Of a stretch of 64,000 nucleotides of DNA, positions 40,662 to 49,378 are shown one piece after another. This DNA is from Cellvibrio sp. pealriver (lineage in GTDB: Bacteria > Pseudomonadota > Gammaproteobacteria > Pseudomonadales > Cellvibrionaceae). Numbering within the stretch: the stretch's first letter is position 1; each line of letters opens with the position of its first letter. The DNA lies in the NCBI RefSeq assembly GCF_001183545.1, contig NZ_KQ236688.1:2739385-2803384 (forward strand), written 5' to 3'. The translations under genes were made by a program, and so were the position numbers. The notes beneath the pieces were generated by a model. It was given only the letters and a program-made list of their open reading frames with translations. It ran no database searches and was not told where the DNA came from.

Positions 40662-40671
40662 ATCCCACGCA

Positions 40672-42321
40672 TCAACTTCTGCAAGTGTTCAATATATCCA
40701 GATTGTTATTAAGCACGCTTGTCTCTATATGTAATAACCCGAGTACAGTATGGAACAGGTTGTCATGGGAGTACGGCTTTTGGCTAATATCGTGCAAACA
40801 GTTTGTATCAATGCGGTTTGCATTCACATAATCATCTGACATCCATATTATTAGTGGGACGTGCTTTTGTGCTTCAGGCGCGATTCCGTAAGGCATACCA
40901 TGCAGATATAAATGATTTTCACCCAAAGATTCACCATGATCCGACAGATAAATTAAAGCAGTGTTATATTGCGAATTTTTCTGCTTTATCCATTCAATCG
41001 TTTTATTTAAAAAATAGTCGGTATAACGAATAGTATTATCAAACGCATTGATGACTTCCTCTCTGGTGCAATCTTGCAACTGGTTGGTTTGGCATACCGG
41101 TGAGAAAAAAGCATGGTCTTTAGGATAGCGCTTGTAGTAATCAGGCCCATGACTGCCCTTTTGGTGTAAAACCAATAATTTACTCCCTACAACAGGGAAC
41201 ACTTTGCTATCCAAATCGTGCAACAAAATCTCATCGTAACACTCGTCAGAATTACAGACTTCCGACACGCGTAGCCTTTGCATGTCTTCACTGGTGACAC
41301 GATTACACGTACCCTTGCAACTGGAATTGTTATCGCGCCATAAAACATCGACTCCCGCGTGATAAACAACATCCAACAATCCCTCTTGGGATTTTGCTTT
41401 TGAGTCAGAGTAGCCGCGACGACCTAAATTGGAAAACATACAAGGCACAGAAACTGCTGTCTCTGTTCCACAGGATGTCACACGGGTAAAGTTAATGATG
41501 TTCTGCTGTGCGAGTAACGGGGTTGTATCTCGTAGATAGCCATTAATACCAAAATGATCTGCTCTTGCCGTTTCCCCTACCACCAATACTAACAACGTGG
41601 GTTTTGCCTGACTCCGCCCAAACCTACTGACTACCGCATCGTTTTCGATTGGCTTGATCACAATATCTGTTTCCAGACTTGATGCTACATAAGAACCAGT
41701 TGCATAAATAAAACTGAGCGGGTTGGCTGACTGGCGAATATTTTTATGGTTACGAAAAAACGAAGCATAATCCATTGACATACTTAAAATTAGTACCACA
41801 CAGGCAATAAGCGAAATAGATATATATTTCAGTTTATTCCAGCATTCCCTACCAACACTGCTGTAACGGATTTTTATTCGCAATAACACAACAGAGGGCA
41901 AAACGCCCAATACAACAACATATAATGCGAGCTTTATATTAATCAGATCTTTCACTTCCGATACATCAGTTTCCATAACGTTTTGGATCATTAATTTATG
42001 GATTACCACCCCATACGCATCCATAAAATAAGCAACGCAAGATGCCACAAGAAAAACCATAGGAAAAACGACACTAACCACATAAGGGATAGTAAAAAAA
42101 TAGATAAAAATAAATGTAACTAACCACAATAAAAAACCAAGATTTACAACAAACAAAGCATTTTTGATGCTAGCCAGACCAACAAGATCAATAGCCGATC
42201 GAAAAAAGAAGGCATTATAAAAGCAGACAAAAAACAAAGATAAGAGTGCAGCAACGACAACAGGACTAAATTGCTGCACTGCACGACTATGACTGGATTC
42301 AACTGCAACACTCATCGACAT
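40672..42321 (-). CDS. eptA: Phosphoethanolamine transferase (EptA/MCR family)
   Basis: A 549-residue inner-membrane enzyme. Five hydrophobic segments (about 20-185) precede a periplasmic sulfatase-like domain. Key residues are intact: E250 in VVGETARAD, the nucleophile T288 in CGTETAVSVPC, and DHGES; disulfide cysteines surround them (CGT...C, CKGTC, C...DEC). EptA moves phosphoethanolamine from phosphatidylethanolamine to lipid A, which lowers binding of cationic peptides and polymyxin. Chromosomal copies are common and do not by themselves prove resistance. The upstream PAP2 gene ends 2 nt before this one, so they share a transcript. Confidence 0.93.
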   Translation of the reverse strand: MSMSVAVESSHSRAVQQFSPVVVAALLSLFFVCFYNAFFFRSAIDLVGLASIKNALFVVNLGFLLWLVTFIFIYFFTIPYVVSVVFPMVFLVASCVAYFMDAYGVVIHKLMIQNVMETDVSEVKDLINIKLALYVVVLGVLPSVVLLRIKIRYSSVGRECWNKLKYISISLIACVVLILSMSMDYASFFRNHKNIRQSANPLSFIYATGSYVASSLETDIVIKPIENDAVVSRFGRSQAKPTLLVLVVGETARADHFGINGYLRDTTPLLAQQNIINFTRVTSCGTETAVSVPCMFSNLGRRGYSDSKAKSQEGLLDVVYHAGVDVLWRDNNSSCKGTCNRVTSEDMQRLRVSEVCNSDECYDEILLHDLDSKVFPVVGSKLLVLHQKGSHGPDYYKRYPKDHAFFSPVCQTNQLQDCTREEVINAFDNTIRYTDYFLNKTIEWIKQKNSQYNTALIYLSDHGESLGENHLYLHGMPYGIAPEAQKHVPLIIWMSDDYVNANRIDTNCLHDISQKPYSHDNLFHTVLGLLHIETSVLNNNLDILNTCRS

Positions 42322-42323
42322 TT

Positions 42324-43031
42324 TTATTTACCGCCCATTACGCAAATCGATTTTTTGAAAAACAAAACATATACCCATAGCGAAACAAACCAACATACCG
42401 CTAACGACCAAAGATCATGCGATATAAAATGCGCGCCACGTAACTGCTGCGCAAAGCCAAACAACGCACCAGCCGTTATTGCTGAAAATAAAACCCACCA
42501 GCGCCATCGCGCCTGATAGAAAAACCCTACAAAATAACCTGATACCCACGCATATCCGGCACTGGCATGCCCCGCGGGAAAGCATCCATCCCCGTTGCGT
42601 AAAAGCAGTTGCTCGATGAGTGATGCATAAACCAGATCGCCACCGTAACGGTGAAATTCCCAAGGGCAAGAAACTGCTAGCGATGATTTCAGCAGTGACA
42701 CTAAAACACTGCCACTCGCCGTCGCGATAAAAAGAAAGATCAATGTTTTTTTAAAGGGCGAAAAAACAGATACTGCGAACGATGCAAGCGCAACAATCAG
42801 CAGCAGCAACGCCATTAACAGTGACAACGCCCTCCCGCCTTTATGGATAACATTTTCAAGTAGCCACGCGTTTTTCCATGCCCAGTTATGACCCTGTAAC
42901 GAGTAAACATAATCGGCAAGGCGCATATCTATATTGCCTATCGATATCACCACCGAAAGGGAAATCAATGCCAGCAAAGGAAGCCAAAAATGCAATAGAA
43001 GGAATTTTTTAATCTTATTCACCACAACCAA
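42324..43031 (-). CDS. PAP2-family phosphatase linked to eptA
   Basis: A 235-residue integral membrane protein with about six TM segments. PAP2 motifs are altered but recognisable: KSSLAVSCPWEF for KX6RP, PAGHASAGY for PSGH (Ala for Ser), and LRGAHFISHDLWS for SRX5HX3D (Leu-Arg at the start). This form is typical of the LpxE/LpxT-like proteins encoded with phosphoethanolamine transferases. It may remove or add phosphate on lipid A or recycle undecaprenyl diphosphate. It is the first gene of the pair; its start lies 90 bp from the next feature. Confidence 0.8.
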   Translation of the reverse strand: MVVVNKIKKFLLLHFWLPLLALISLSVVISIGNIDMRLADYVYSLQGHNWAWKNAWLLENVIHKGGRALSLLMALLLLIVALASFAVSVFSPFKKTLIFLFIATASGSVLVSLLKSSLAVSCPWEFHRYGGDLVYASLIEQLLLRNGDGCFPAGHASAGYAWVSGYFVGFFYQARWRWWVLFSAITAGALFGFAQQLRGAHFISHDLWSLAVCWFVSLWVYVLFFKKSICVMGGK

Positions 43032-43121
43032 TAAGAGCCGATGAAATCAGATTACGATTAAAAACTTAACGCTTTCTTAAGAAGGGAAACTTGCACAGAA
43101 TTATCGCGTGTGAATGGCCAA

Positions 43122-43472
43122 CTACTTGGTTGACGACGAATTGCGGGAAACCAACAGCACAATGACACCGGCGCTCACCAGCAATATGGCCAATGGATGA
43201 ACACGGCGGGTTTCTTGTGACGAGGAAAACAATGGGCTGACCGATGATGCAGCGTGGGTATCACTCACCCCCGGTTGCGGGGCTGGTGGTGCGAGAGTGG
43301 TGACATCCTTGTCGGAGTTTCCTCCTTGATAATCCTCCATCACATCCCGGTGCAGATCCGCGTTTTGGGTAGCATTCAGGGCGGCTTGACCCACATCCAT
43401 GGGGACAGCGGCAGCCGTGGTGGCTATTGAAAAAGAAAGTAGCGCGATAAAGATGAGAAAGTGGTTAAACAT
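43122..43472 (-). CDS. Small exported protein with C-terminal membrane anchor, unknown
   Basis: A 116-residue protein with an N-terminal signal peptide (HFLIFIALLSFSIATTAAA), a polar Pro/Ser/Asp-rich middle and a hydrophobic C-terminal segment (PLAILLVSAGVIVLLV) ending in SRNSSSTK. It would stay in the inner membrane with its bulk in the periplasm. AAAAGGAG lies upstream of the ATG at 43472, which fixes the start. No family is recognised. Behind its 3' end is a 90-bp gap to the PAP2 gene on the same strand. Confidence 0.6.
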   Translation of the reverse strand: MFNHFLIFIALLSFSIATTAAAVPMDVGQAALNATQNADLHRDVMEDYQGGNSDKDVTTLAPPAPQPGVSDTHAASSVSPLFSSSQETRRVHPLAILLVSAGVIVLLVSRNSSSTK

Positions 43473-43671
43473 TCGCGTAACTCCTTTTTGCACATGACAA
43501 AAACGCTGGACACTAGTCCTTTAATACCAATGCCGCGACTGACGCCAATCAACCCACAACGCTTGGTACATGGGGTACTTTATGGGATAACGGAGGGGAT
43601 AGATGTACGTTTTTGGGGGCTGGGGATGTGAAATATTCACGTTTTGGGGTGGGGATAGAACGCAGAGTAAA

Positions 43672-43699
43672 AAAACCAGCGGGGTCAGCCGCTGGTTTT
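43672..43699 (-). terminator. Terminator after the 43.7-kb lipoprotein gene
   Basis: On the minus strand AAAACCAGCGG (43699-43689) pairs with CCGCTGGTTTT around CTGACC, and T residues follow (the A run at 43669-43675 on the plus strand). It ends the lipoprotein transcript. The 170 bp from here to 43500 contain no supported gene. Confidence 0.8.
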
Positions 43700-43722
43700 G
43701 GAAAATCAATTAACACCTATTT

Positions 43723-44160
43723 TTAATCATGTCTTTTAACAATCAGCGGCGGATCAAGTTCTTTTCCATTTGCCTTAATACCGTAATTGAAAACCAACTG
43801 ATTGTTTTTGCGGAACTCCTCAATAAACTCCTTTTTCTCAAGAATATCTTCTGGAATCTGTATTACTACTACACCATTAACCGAAGCATTCTCCACTTTG
43901 CGGTTTGGGGTTTTTCTATTTTTAAAGATAATAGAAAACTCATCTGGTCCCGCATACAAAACTTTTTGGCCAGGATATGCCACTACATCCTTAAAGGTTT
44001 CTTTCGGAATACCGTCCTTATCAAGACCTATCCCAACAACTACCGTGTTAGTACCCGGCAAGGCATATCCTGTTTTAAGCGCATTAGTATCACAATCAAT
44101 TGATGAGCATCCCACTAATGAAACAACCGCGCCAGCTAACACTAATTTAATAAAATGCAT
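43723..44160 (-). CDS. Unknown lipoprotein, 145 residues
   Basis: A lipoprotein with signal peptide ending in VSLVGC and a mature start CSSIDCDTN. The rest is about 120 residues of mixed beta/alpha sequence (VVAYPGQKVLYAGPDEFSIIFKN, VVVIQIPEDILEKKEFI) with no motif I know; it is reminiscent of small periplasmic beta-sandwich proteins. AGGAGG lies 6 nt before the ATG, which is strong. It lies 24 nt downstream of the adenylate cyclase gene, so it may be co-transcribed with it. A terminator follows. Confidence 0.7.
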   Translation of the reverse strand: MHFIKLVLAGAVVSLVGCSSIDCDTNALKTGYALPGTNTVVVGIGLDKDGIPKETFKDVVAYPGQKVLYAGPDEFSIIFKNRKTPNRKVENASVNGVVVIQIPEDILEKKEFIEEFRKNNQLVFNYGIKANGKELDPPLIVKRHD

Positions 44161-44184
44161 TTCATCCTCCTAGTTTATATACAT

Positions 44185-46401
44185 TTACTTTTGATTAATA
44201 AAAACACTTTGAAATCTTGATTCCTTTAACACTGAAAAATCAGGATCTGACAAAATCAATTTATCGGAATACTCAGCATCAAGCAAACTTGATGCATACT
44301 TTTTTATACTATCATCATCAGCCATTAGAACTGCGATTCGTAAATTTGTATACAGGGATTCAGTACTAGTTGAGTCAATATGATTTGCGGCATCCATCAT
44401 TTTTTTTGCCGACTCCATATCACCTACACCTCCGTAAGCCCTAGCAAGGTACTGATAAGCTCTGGCTATATTCGGATTTATAGAAAGCTCTTCATTCGCA
44501 TACTTAATAACTTGCTGAAAATATTCAGTTGCTAAATGTCTTTTCTCTGGAATGTACTTGCACGTATCAGCGATAGATGCCATCCACTGATAATTAGCCG
44601 GTTCAAGCCGAAGTGCTTTTTTGTACATCTCCAGAGCTTTTAAATAATTTTCAGAAAAATAATACATACTCCCTGTATTGGCATAAACAGAACTGCTTGG
44701 CTCTATGTGTGAAGCCGCCTCAAATGCTTCAGCAGCACGACCAAATTCATTTTTATATAAGAAGTTAATACCTATATTATTTAAAACAAAAGGATTATCT
44801 AGTGTAAAACTTAACACCTTTTCATACTGCTCAATGGCTTCATCATAACGGCCACTCTTTGTTAGAAAATACCCATACCCATCATACGCTCTCCAATTAT
44901 ATGGATCATGAAGTATTGCTTCCTTATACAAAATTTCTGCCTTATCTTTTTCTTGAACCAAATCGTAGACACTTGCCAATGCAACAACAGTAGTTACATC
45001 AAATTCATCAATTAATCGACCAGCATTCAAATATTCAATAGCTTTATCATACTTTCCACTATCGCGGTAAATAGCGCCAATTGTTTTATAAGCTCTAATC
45101 AGACGACCGTCTTGTTTCAATGCTTGCAAACAATAATGCTCTGCATCATTAAGCCATTTAGCCGAACTGGTCAACTCATACTTACGCCAGTACGACTCAC
45201 AAATTCCCGTATTCGCTAACGCAAAATTCTCATCATGAACCAATGCAGCACTAAATTTTTGGACGGCATTATCAACACTTTCATGCATTGCGGGACTATT
45301 TAAAAACTCCATTCCCTGCAAATAATAGTCATAAGCCGTAACATCACCCGTCAACCTCAACGGCGCTGGCCTAAAATTCTGCAAATCAAATTCATCTGCT
45401 AAATACCGCGCAATCTCTCCCACCAAACGATCTTGCAGAATAAAAATATCCTGATAAGTACCATCTAACTTTCCGCCAGCGATTTGTACGTTATCTTTGC
45501 GGCGAAATAAGCGGTAGGCGATGCGCAGGTTATCGCCGAGTCGCTGTACGCTGCCCTCCAAACGGATGGGTGCGTGCACGCCTTCTTTGGGATCGACTAT
45601 GTATACATCGCGCATATCGGCTAATTGCGAGCGCACGGCAGCGGTGATACCGGCAGAGAAATAATCGGACTCGCCTTTTTCATCCATTAAGTTACGAAAG
45701 TCGGCAATTTCTACGTAGTTAGCGGTATAGCCCGGCACCAACCAGCGCGGGATAAAATAAAAACCAGCGGCGATAATCGCGAACACGCACGCCGTTAATG
45801 GGTAGCGGTACGCAACAATCGCTTTATTCAGTGCGCGCAAAAAATAATGCAGGTGATCGCGCCAGCCAATGCCCGCAGGCTTGATTAAATAGACGCGGAT
45901 TTTTTGCTGGATATTTTTTAGGGTTTGCAAACCCAAACGTTTGGCGGGCGACGAGAGAGAAAAACGGATTTCATCGTATACGCTTTGCGAAATGCAAATG
46001 CCATCGGCAACAGCGAGGGGTTCAAGGCGCGCGGCGATATTGACGCTATCGCCATAGACGGCACCATCGCGCAGCATCACTTCGCCTTTGTGCAGGCCGA
46101 TGCGGGTTTGCAAGCGCGGGAGTTTTTTATCGCGCGCTTCATTAAACGCGAGCAAATGTTGTTGGATGGCGATGGCTGCAGCAACAGCGGCAGTAGCTGT
46201 GTTAAAGCGCGCAAAAATCGCATCACCCACAAATTCCACCAGCTGCCCGCCTTGCGCTTCAATGTGTGAAAGCAAAATGCGGCGATAATCACCCAGCATC
46301 TCTACTGCCAGCAACTCATTGCGCCCCATCAGGCGCGAGTAGCCAACAATGTCGGTGAACATTAAGGTTTGTTCACTGTGCTGAATAGAATCGGCGACCA
46401 T
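44185..46401 (-). CDS. Class III adenylate/guanylate cyclase with TM and TPR domains
   Basis: A 738-residue protein. Residues 10-175 form a class III cyclase domain with metal-binding Asp in MFTDIVGYSRL, VEFVGDAIFARF, and GLHKGEVMLRDGAVYGDSVNIAARLE. One TM segment (TACVFAIIAAGFYFIP, about 200-220) separates it from a periplasmic part. That part starts with a FlgO/adenylate-cyclase-associated domain (DYFSAGITAAVRSQLADMRD...) and then has about 10 TPR units (390-720). Cyclases of this design are common in proteobacteria, with the TPR domain as likely sensor. Whether it makes cAMP or cGMP is not clear from the eye. It is divergent from a Crp-type regulator gene 236 bp away. Confidence 0.88.
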   Translation of the reverse strand: MVADSIQHSEQTLMFTDIVGYSRLMGRNELLAVEMLGDYRRILLSHIEAQGGQLVEFVGDAIFARFNTATAAVAAAIAIQQHLLAFNEARDKKLPRLQTRIGLHKGEVMLRDGAVYGDSVNIAARLEPLAVADGICISQSVYDEIRFSLSSPAKRLGLQTLKNIQQKIRVYLIKPAGIGWRDHLHYFLRALNKAIVAYRYPLTACVFAIIAAGFYFIPRWLVPGYTANYVEIADFRNLMDEKGESDYFSAGITAAVRSQLADMRDVYIVDPKEGVHAPIRLEGSVQRLGDNLRIAYRLFRRKDNVQIAGGKLDGTYQDIFILQDRLVGEIARYLADEFDLQNFRPAPLRLTGDVTAYDYYLQGMEFLNSPAMHESVDNAVQKFSAALVHDENFALANTGICESYWRKYELTSSAKWLNDAEHYCLQALKQDGRLIRAYKTIGAIYRDSGKYDKAIEYLNAGRLIDEFDVTTVVALASVYDLVQEKDKAEILYKEAILHDPYNWRAYDGYGYFLTKSGRYDEAIEQYEKVLSFTLDNPFVLNNIGINFLYKNEFGRAAEAFEAASHIEPSSSVYANTGSMYYFSENYLKALEMYKKALRLEPANYQWMASIADTCKYIPEKRHLATEYFQQVIKYANEELSINPNIARAYQYLARAYGGVGDMESAKKMMDAANHIDSTSTESLYTNLRIAVLMADDDSIKKYASSLLDAEYSDKLILSDPDFSVLKESRFQSVFINQK

Positions 46402-46517
46402 GTGCAGTCAGCTCTCCGTGCGATAGTGTTTAGCAGTAAAGAAAACTATGCACCGATACCTCTGGGCAGACAGGGATTATTGTGCGTTTTGGTGTCAATA
46501 ACAACCAATCCTTTTCG

Positions 46518-46535
46518 CTCACGCAAGAGCGTGAG
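46518..46535. promoter_or_regulatory. Inverted repeat between cyclase and Crp-type genes
   Basis: CTCACGC (46518-46524) and GCGTGAG (46529-46535) around AAGA form a perfect inverted repeat in the 236-bp divergent gap. Its half-site differs from the TGTGA of E. coli Crp but its place suggests a regulator site; it may alternatively be an RNA hairpin. Confidence 0.4.
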
Positions 46536-46637
46536 GAAATGCACAGGATTTTGCAAACTTAAGCGCCAAAGTTAGCCGCACAGCACATCAAGGGTTATGA
46601 TGAGCGCCACGCCAATCACTCACAAGAAGCCACTGTC

Positions 46638-47276
46638 ATGTTAGAGAACGTACGCCTTTTTGCCGATGTGCCGACCGAATATCTCCAGCAATTGGAAAAA
46701 CTCAGCATTCCGCGCCGCTTTCCCAAAAATACAGTGTTGGTGACTGAGGGCGATGAATCCACGCACCTGTATATTATCCGCAAGGGAACCGCGAGCGCGT
46801 TTTTAACCAATGAAGATGGCCGTCAGGTCAATTTGAATTACATGCAGGAAGGTGAATATTTTGGTGAGCTATCACTGCTGGATGGCAAGCCACGCTCTGC
46901 ATCGGTAATGACAGTGACCGATTGCGAAATCATTTTAGTTCCACGCGCGGGCGTCATTGAGCTGCTCAGCAAGCACCCGGAATTTGCGATGGTATTGATT
47001 ACCGAATTAACACGCCGCGTGCGCGACTTGACTGACAGCGTAAAAGATATGGCACTGCTGGATGTATATGGCCGCGTGAGTAATGCATTGGAAAAATTGA
47101 GCGATGAAAATAAACGCATCCACAACCCTAAGGTGACCCATCAGGATATTGCCAACATGGTGGGTTCATCGCGCGAAATGGTAAGCCGGATCATGAAACA
47201 ATTATTGATTGGCGAATATATTGAACAATGCCCCGGTTACATTGAAATCAAAAAGCAATTACCGCGTTATTGGTAA
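46638..47276 (+). CDS. Crp/Fnr-family transcription regulator
   Basis: A 212-residue regulator. The N-terminal cyclic-nucleotide-binding fold (5-130) has the phosphate-binding cassette YFGELSLLDGKPRSASV, with the Gly-Glu-Leu and Arg-Ser residues that hold cAMP in Crp. There are no Fnr-type cysteines, so oxygen sensing is unlikely. A C-terminal helix-turn-helix (about 165-190) reads THQDIANMVGSSREMVSRIM, close to Crp. Since a nucleotide cyclase is encoded divergently, this protein could be its receptor. A second dispersed repeat follows the stop. Confidence 0.9.
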   Translation: MLENVRLFADVPTEYLQQLEKLSIPRRFPKNTVLVTEGDESTHLYIIRKGTASAFLTNEDGRQVNLNYMQEGEYFGELSLLDGKPRSASVMTVTDCEIILVPRAGVIELLSKHPEFAMVLITELTRRVRDLTDSVKDMALLDVYGRVSNALEKLSDENKRIHNPKVTHQDIANMVGSSREMVSRIMKQLLIGEYIEQCPGYIEIKKQLPRYW

Positions 47277-47344
47277 TCCCTCCCGGCCTCCCTTTTACAA
47301 AGGGAAGAGTTGCCCCTCTTTTGCAAAGAGGGGCTGGGGAAGAT
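47277..47344. repeat. Dispersed purine/pyrimidine-rich repeat, copy 2
   Basis: This stretch contains CCCTCCC..., CCTCCCTTTTACAAAGGGA and CCCCTCTTTTGCAAAGAGGGG, two nested hairpins, and ends in GGCTGGGGAAG. It corresponds in composition and hairpin design to the stretch at 13197-13340. It lies between convergent genes and probably stops transcription. Confidence 0.6.
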
Positions 47345-47353
47345 TAAAAAATT

Positions 47354-47794
47354 TTAATTAAACGCCCCCACTTGCACCAGCCAGGCTTTGAGTTGCGGCA
47401 ATGGCATAGCGCCGGATACGCGCTCCACTTCGCGCCCGTCTTTAAATAAAATCAATGTAGGAATACTGCGAATTCCCCAATCTTGTGCAACATCGGGTAC
47501 AGCTTCGGTATTTAATTTTGCACAGCGCAAATAAGGTTCCGATTGCGCCGCCAATTGTTCGAACACCGGCGCAAAACTTTGGCAAGGGCCACACCAAGGA
47601 GCCCAGCAATCGACCAATACCGGAATATCATTTTTTTCGATGGTGCTAGCCACATTTCCCGCATTCAACTCCAGTGGCTTTCCCACAAACAGATGATTTT
47701 TGCATCGGCCGCAGTTTGGGTTATCAGCCAAGCGCTCGGAGGGTAAACGGTTGGTGGCAAAACAATGGGGGCAATTAATTTGTATGGCGCTCAT
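47354..47794 (-). CDS. trxC: Thioredoxin 2
   Basis: A 146-residue cytoplasmic thioredoxin. The N-terminal zinc ribbon has C8-x2-C11 (CPHC) and C28-x2-C31 (CGRC). The thioredoxin fold has the active site WCGPC (C68, C71). TrxC is a heat- and oxidation-responsive reductant. GGAGC lies before the ATG at 47794; the open frame goes 27 codons further upstream without family support. It lies downstream of the RND efflux operon with 142 bp between. Confidence 0.95.
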   Translation of the reverse strand: MSAIQINCPHCFATNRLPSERLADNPNCGRCKNHLFVGKPLELNAGNVASTIEKNDIPVLVDCWAPWCGPCQSFAPVFEQLAAQSEPYLRCAKLNTEAVPDVAQDWGIRSIPTLILFKDGREVERVSGAMPLPQLKAWLVQVGAFN

Positions 47795-47935
47795 GGTCGC
47801 TCCGCGTTTGGGCATTAAATGGGTGCAAATAAAATATAAACCACTATAACAAATAAAAAGACCCACCGCCGCCAAGGGGGGGCGACGGCAGGCAAAGGAG
47901 CACTGGGTTTCCAGTGAGGGGTAAATCGATATCGG

Positions 47936-49378
47936 TTAATTACGTGCTGCAACAGCAGCATTATTCAACTCCCAGCCGCCGCCCAGCGATTTATAGACCG
48001 CGACTAAATTTAATAGCACCTGCATATCGCTCTGCGCCAACTGCGCACTAATGGTTAGCTGCGAACGCTCTGCATCGAGCACGGTTAGAAAATCGCTGCT
48101 GCCTACTTCAAACCGTTTACGGGCAAAAAACGCAGCTTGGTTACTGGCATTTAATGCGCGCTGTAAATCGGTACGGCGCTCTTCCTCACGCGAGAAATTT
48201 TGCAAAGCGTTATCGGTTTCCTCCAGCGCCACCAATACTTTTTGTTCAAATTCCGCAACACGTGCCTGGGTGCGGGCATCGGCAGCATCAATTTGTGCAT
48301 CCACGCGGCCGAGATTTAACGCCGCCCATTGAATGCGTGGTGAGAAGGAAAAAGTATCGGTTCCGCTGTTGCCCAAGCGCGTCCAATCCGTCGATAAATA
48401 ACCAAGGCCACCGCTAAAAGTAATGCTGGGATACAAATCGGCCACACGAATATTGTATTCAGCGACTGCACCGGCAAGCGCATTTTCTGCACTGCGAATG
48501 TCAGGCCGACGTTTTAATAAATCCGCAGGATTTCCCACCGCAAAGGATGCAGGTACTTCCGGCAAAGATTTGGTTTGCGTCAGCGCCGTTTTTAATTCAG
48601 CGGTTGGTTTTCCGGTGAGTACGCCTATGCGATTCAACGCCACATTCACTTGCGCATGCAACACCGGAATACTCGCGCGCGTTAATTCAAGCTGCGCTTC
48701 GGCGCGCGTAACATCTAACTGATCGCCACGCCCAACTTCTTCAAAACGTTCGGTAAGTTGCAGCGTTTCCTGTTGGTTGATCACATTGCGCAGCGCTACA
48801 TCCAATAAATACTGGTTGCCACGCAAGGTGATGTAAGCACTGGCGACTTCCGCTGCGATGCTGACTTGTGCTGCTTGCAAATCGGCTTCGCTTGCGGCCA
48901 ATTGTGCTTTGGATAATTTCACACCATTGCGCACACGGCCAAACACATCCAACTCCCAACTCGCATCAAAACCGGCTTGATAGGTTTCACTGATGCGATC
49001 ACCTGCACCTACAACATCTGCACTTTGTTTTTGGCGTGTGCCACTGACATTGGCTTCCACTGTTGGGTAGCGATCCAACTTGCTGTTGCGCAGCAGTGCG
49101 CGCGATTCAGCAAGCGATGCTTGCGCAATACGGATCGAATGGTTTTGTTGCAACGCATCGGCAATTAATTGATTTAACTGCTCATCGTTTAATTGCGACC
49201 ACCAGGCAACCACAGGCTGCTCCTGTGTCACACCTTGCTGTACTGCAAATGCAGCAGGCAGTGTTGGTGTGGTTGCCAGATCACGTGCATGCTCGACAGA
49301 TTTGAATCCGCTACAGGCACTGATGACCAAGGGTAGCAATGCAAGGCTAAATAATTTCAATAAAGGTTTCCGGTTCAT
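47936..49378 (-). CDS. Outer membrane efflux lipoprotein (OprM/NodT family)
   Basis: A 480-residue outer-membrane channel. The lipoprotein signal peptide ends in LVISAC. Two OEP repeats follow (about 65-250 and 270-465), with the phrases QARLAASEADLQAAQVSIAAEVASAYITLRG and FEVGSSDFLTVLDAERSQL that are typical of the alpha-barrel hairpins. A trimer should form the exit duct of the tripartite pump. The ATG overlaps the RND stop by 4 nt (ATGA), so synthesis is coupled. It is the last gene of the adaptor-pump-channel operon. Confidence 0.93.
   Translation of the reverse strand: MNRKPLLKLFSLALLPLVISACSGFKSVEHARDLATTPTLPAAFAVQQGVTQEQPVVAWWSQLNDEQLNQLIADALQQNHSIRIAQASLAESRALLRNSKLDRYPTVEANVSGTRQKQSADVVGAGDRISETYQAGFDASWELDVFGRVRNGVKLSKAQLAASEADLQAAQVSIAAEVASAYITLRGNQYLLDVALRNVINQQETLQLTERFEEVGRGDQLDVTRAEAQLELTRASIPVLHAQVNVALNRIGVLTGKPTAELKTALTQTKSLPEVPASFAVGNPADLLKRRPDIRSAENALAGAVAEYNIRVADLYPSITFSGGLGYLSTDWTRLGNSGTDTFSFSPRIQWAALNLGRVDAQIDAADARTQARVAEFEQKVLVALEETDNALQNFSREEERRTDLQRALNASNQAAFFARKRFEVGSSDFLTVLDAERSQLTISAQLAQSDMQVLLNLVAVYKSLGGGWELNNAAVAARN

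Noticed and set aside
43521-43709. 62-codon open frame on the minus strand
   Set aside because: It runs through a terminator, has no ribosome-binding site and shows low-complexity composition.
46518-46535. Inverted repeat as a canonical Crp site
   Set aside because: The half-sites do not fit TGTGA-N6-TCACA; it is listed only as a possible regulator site of low confidence.
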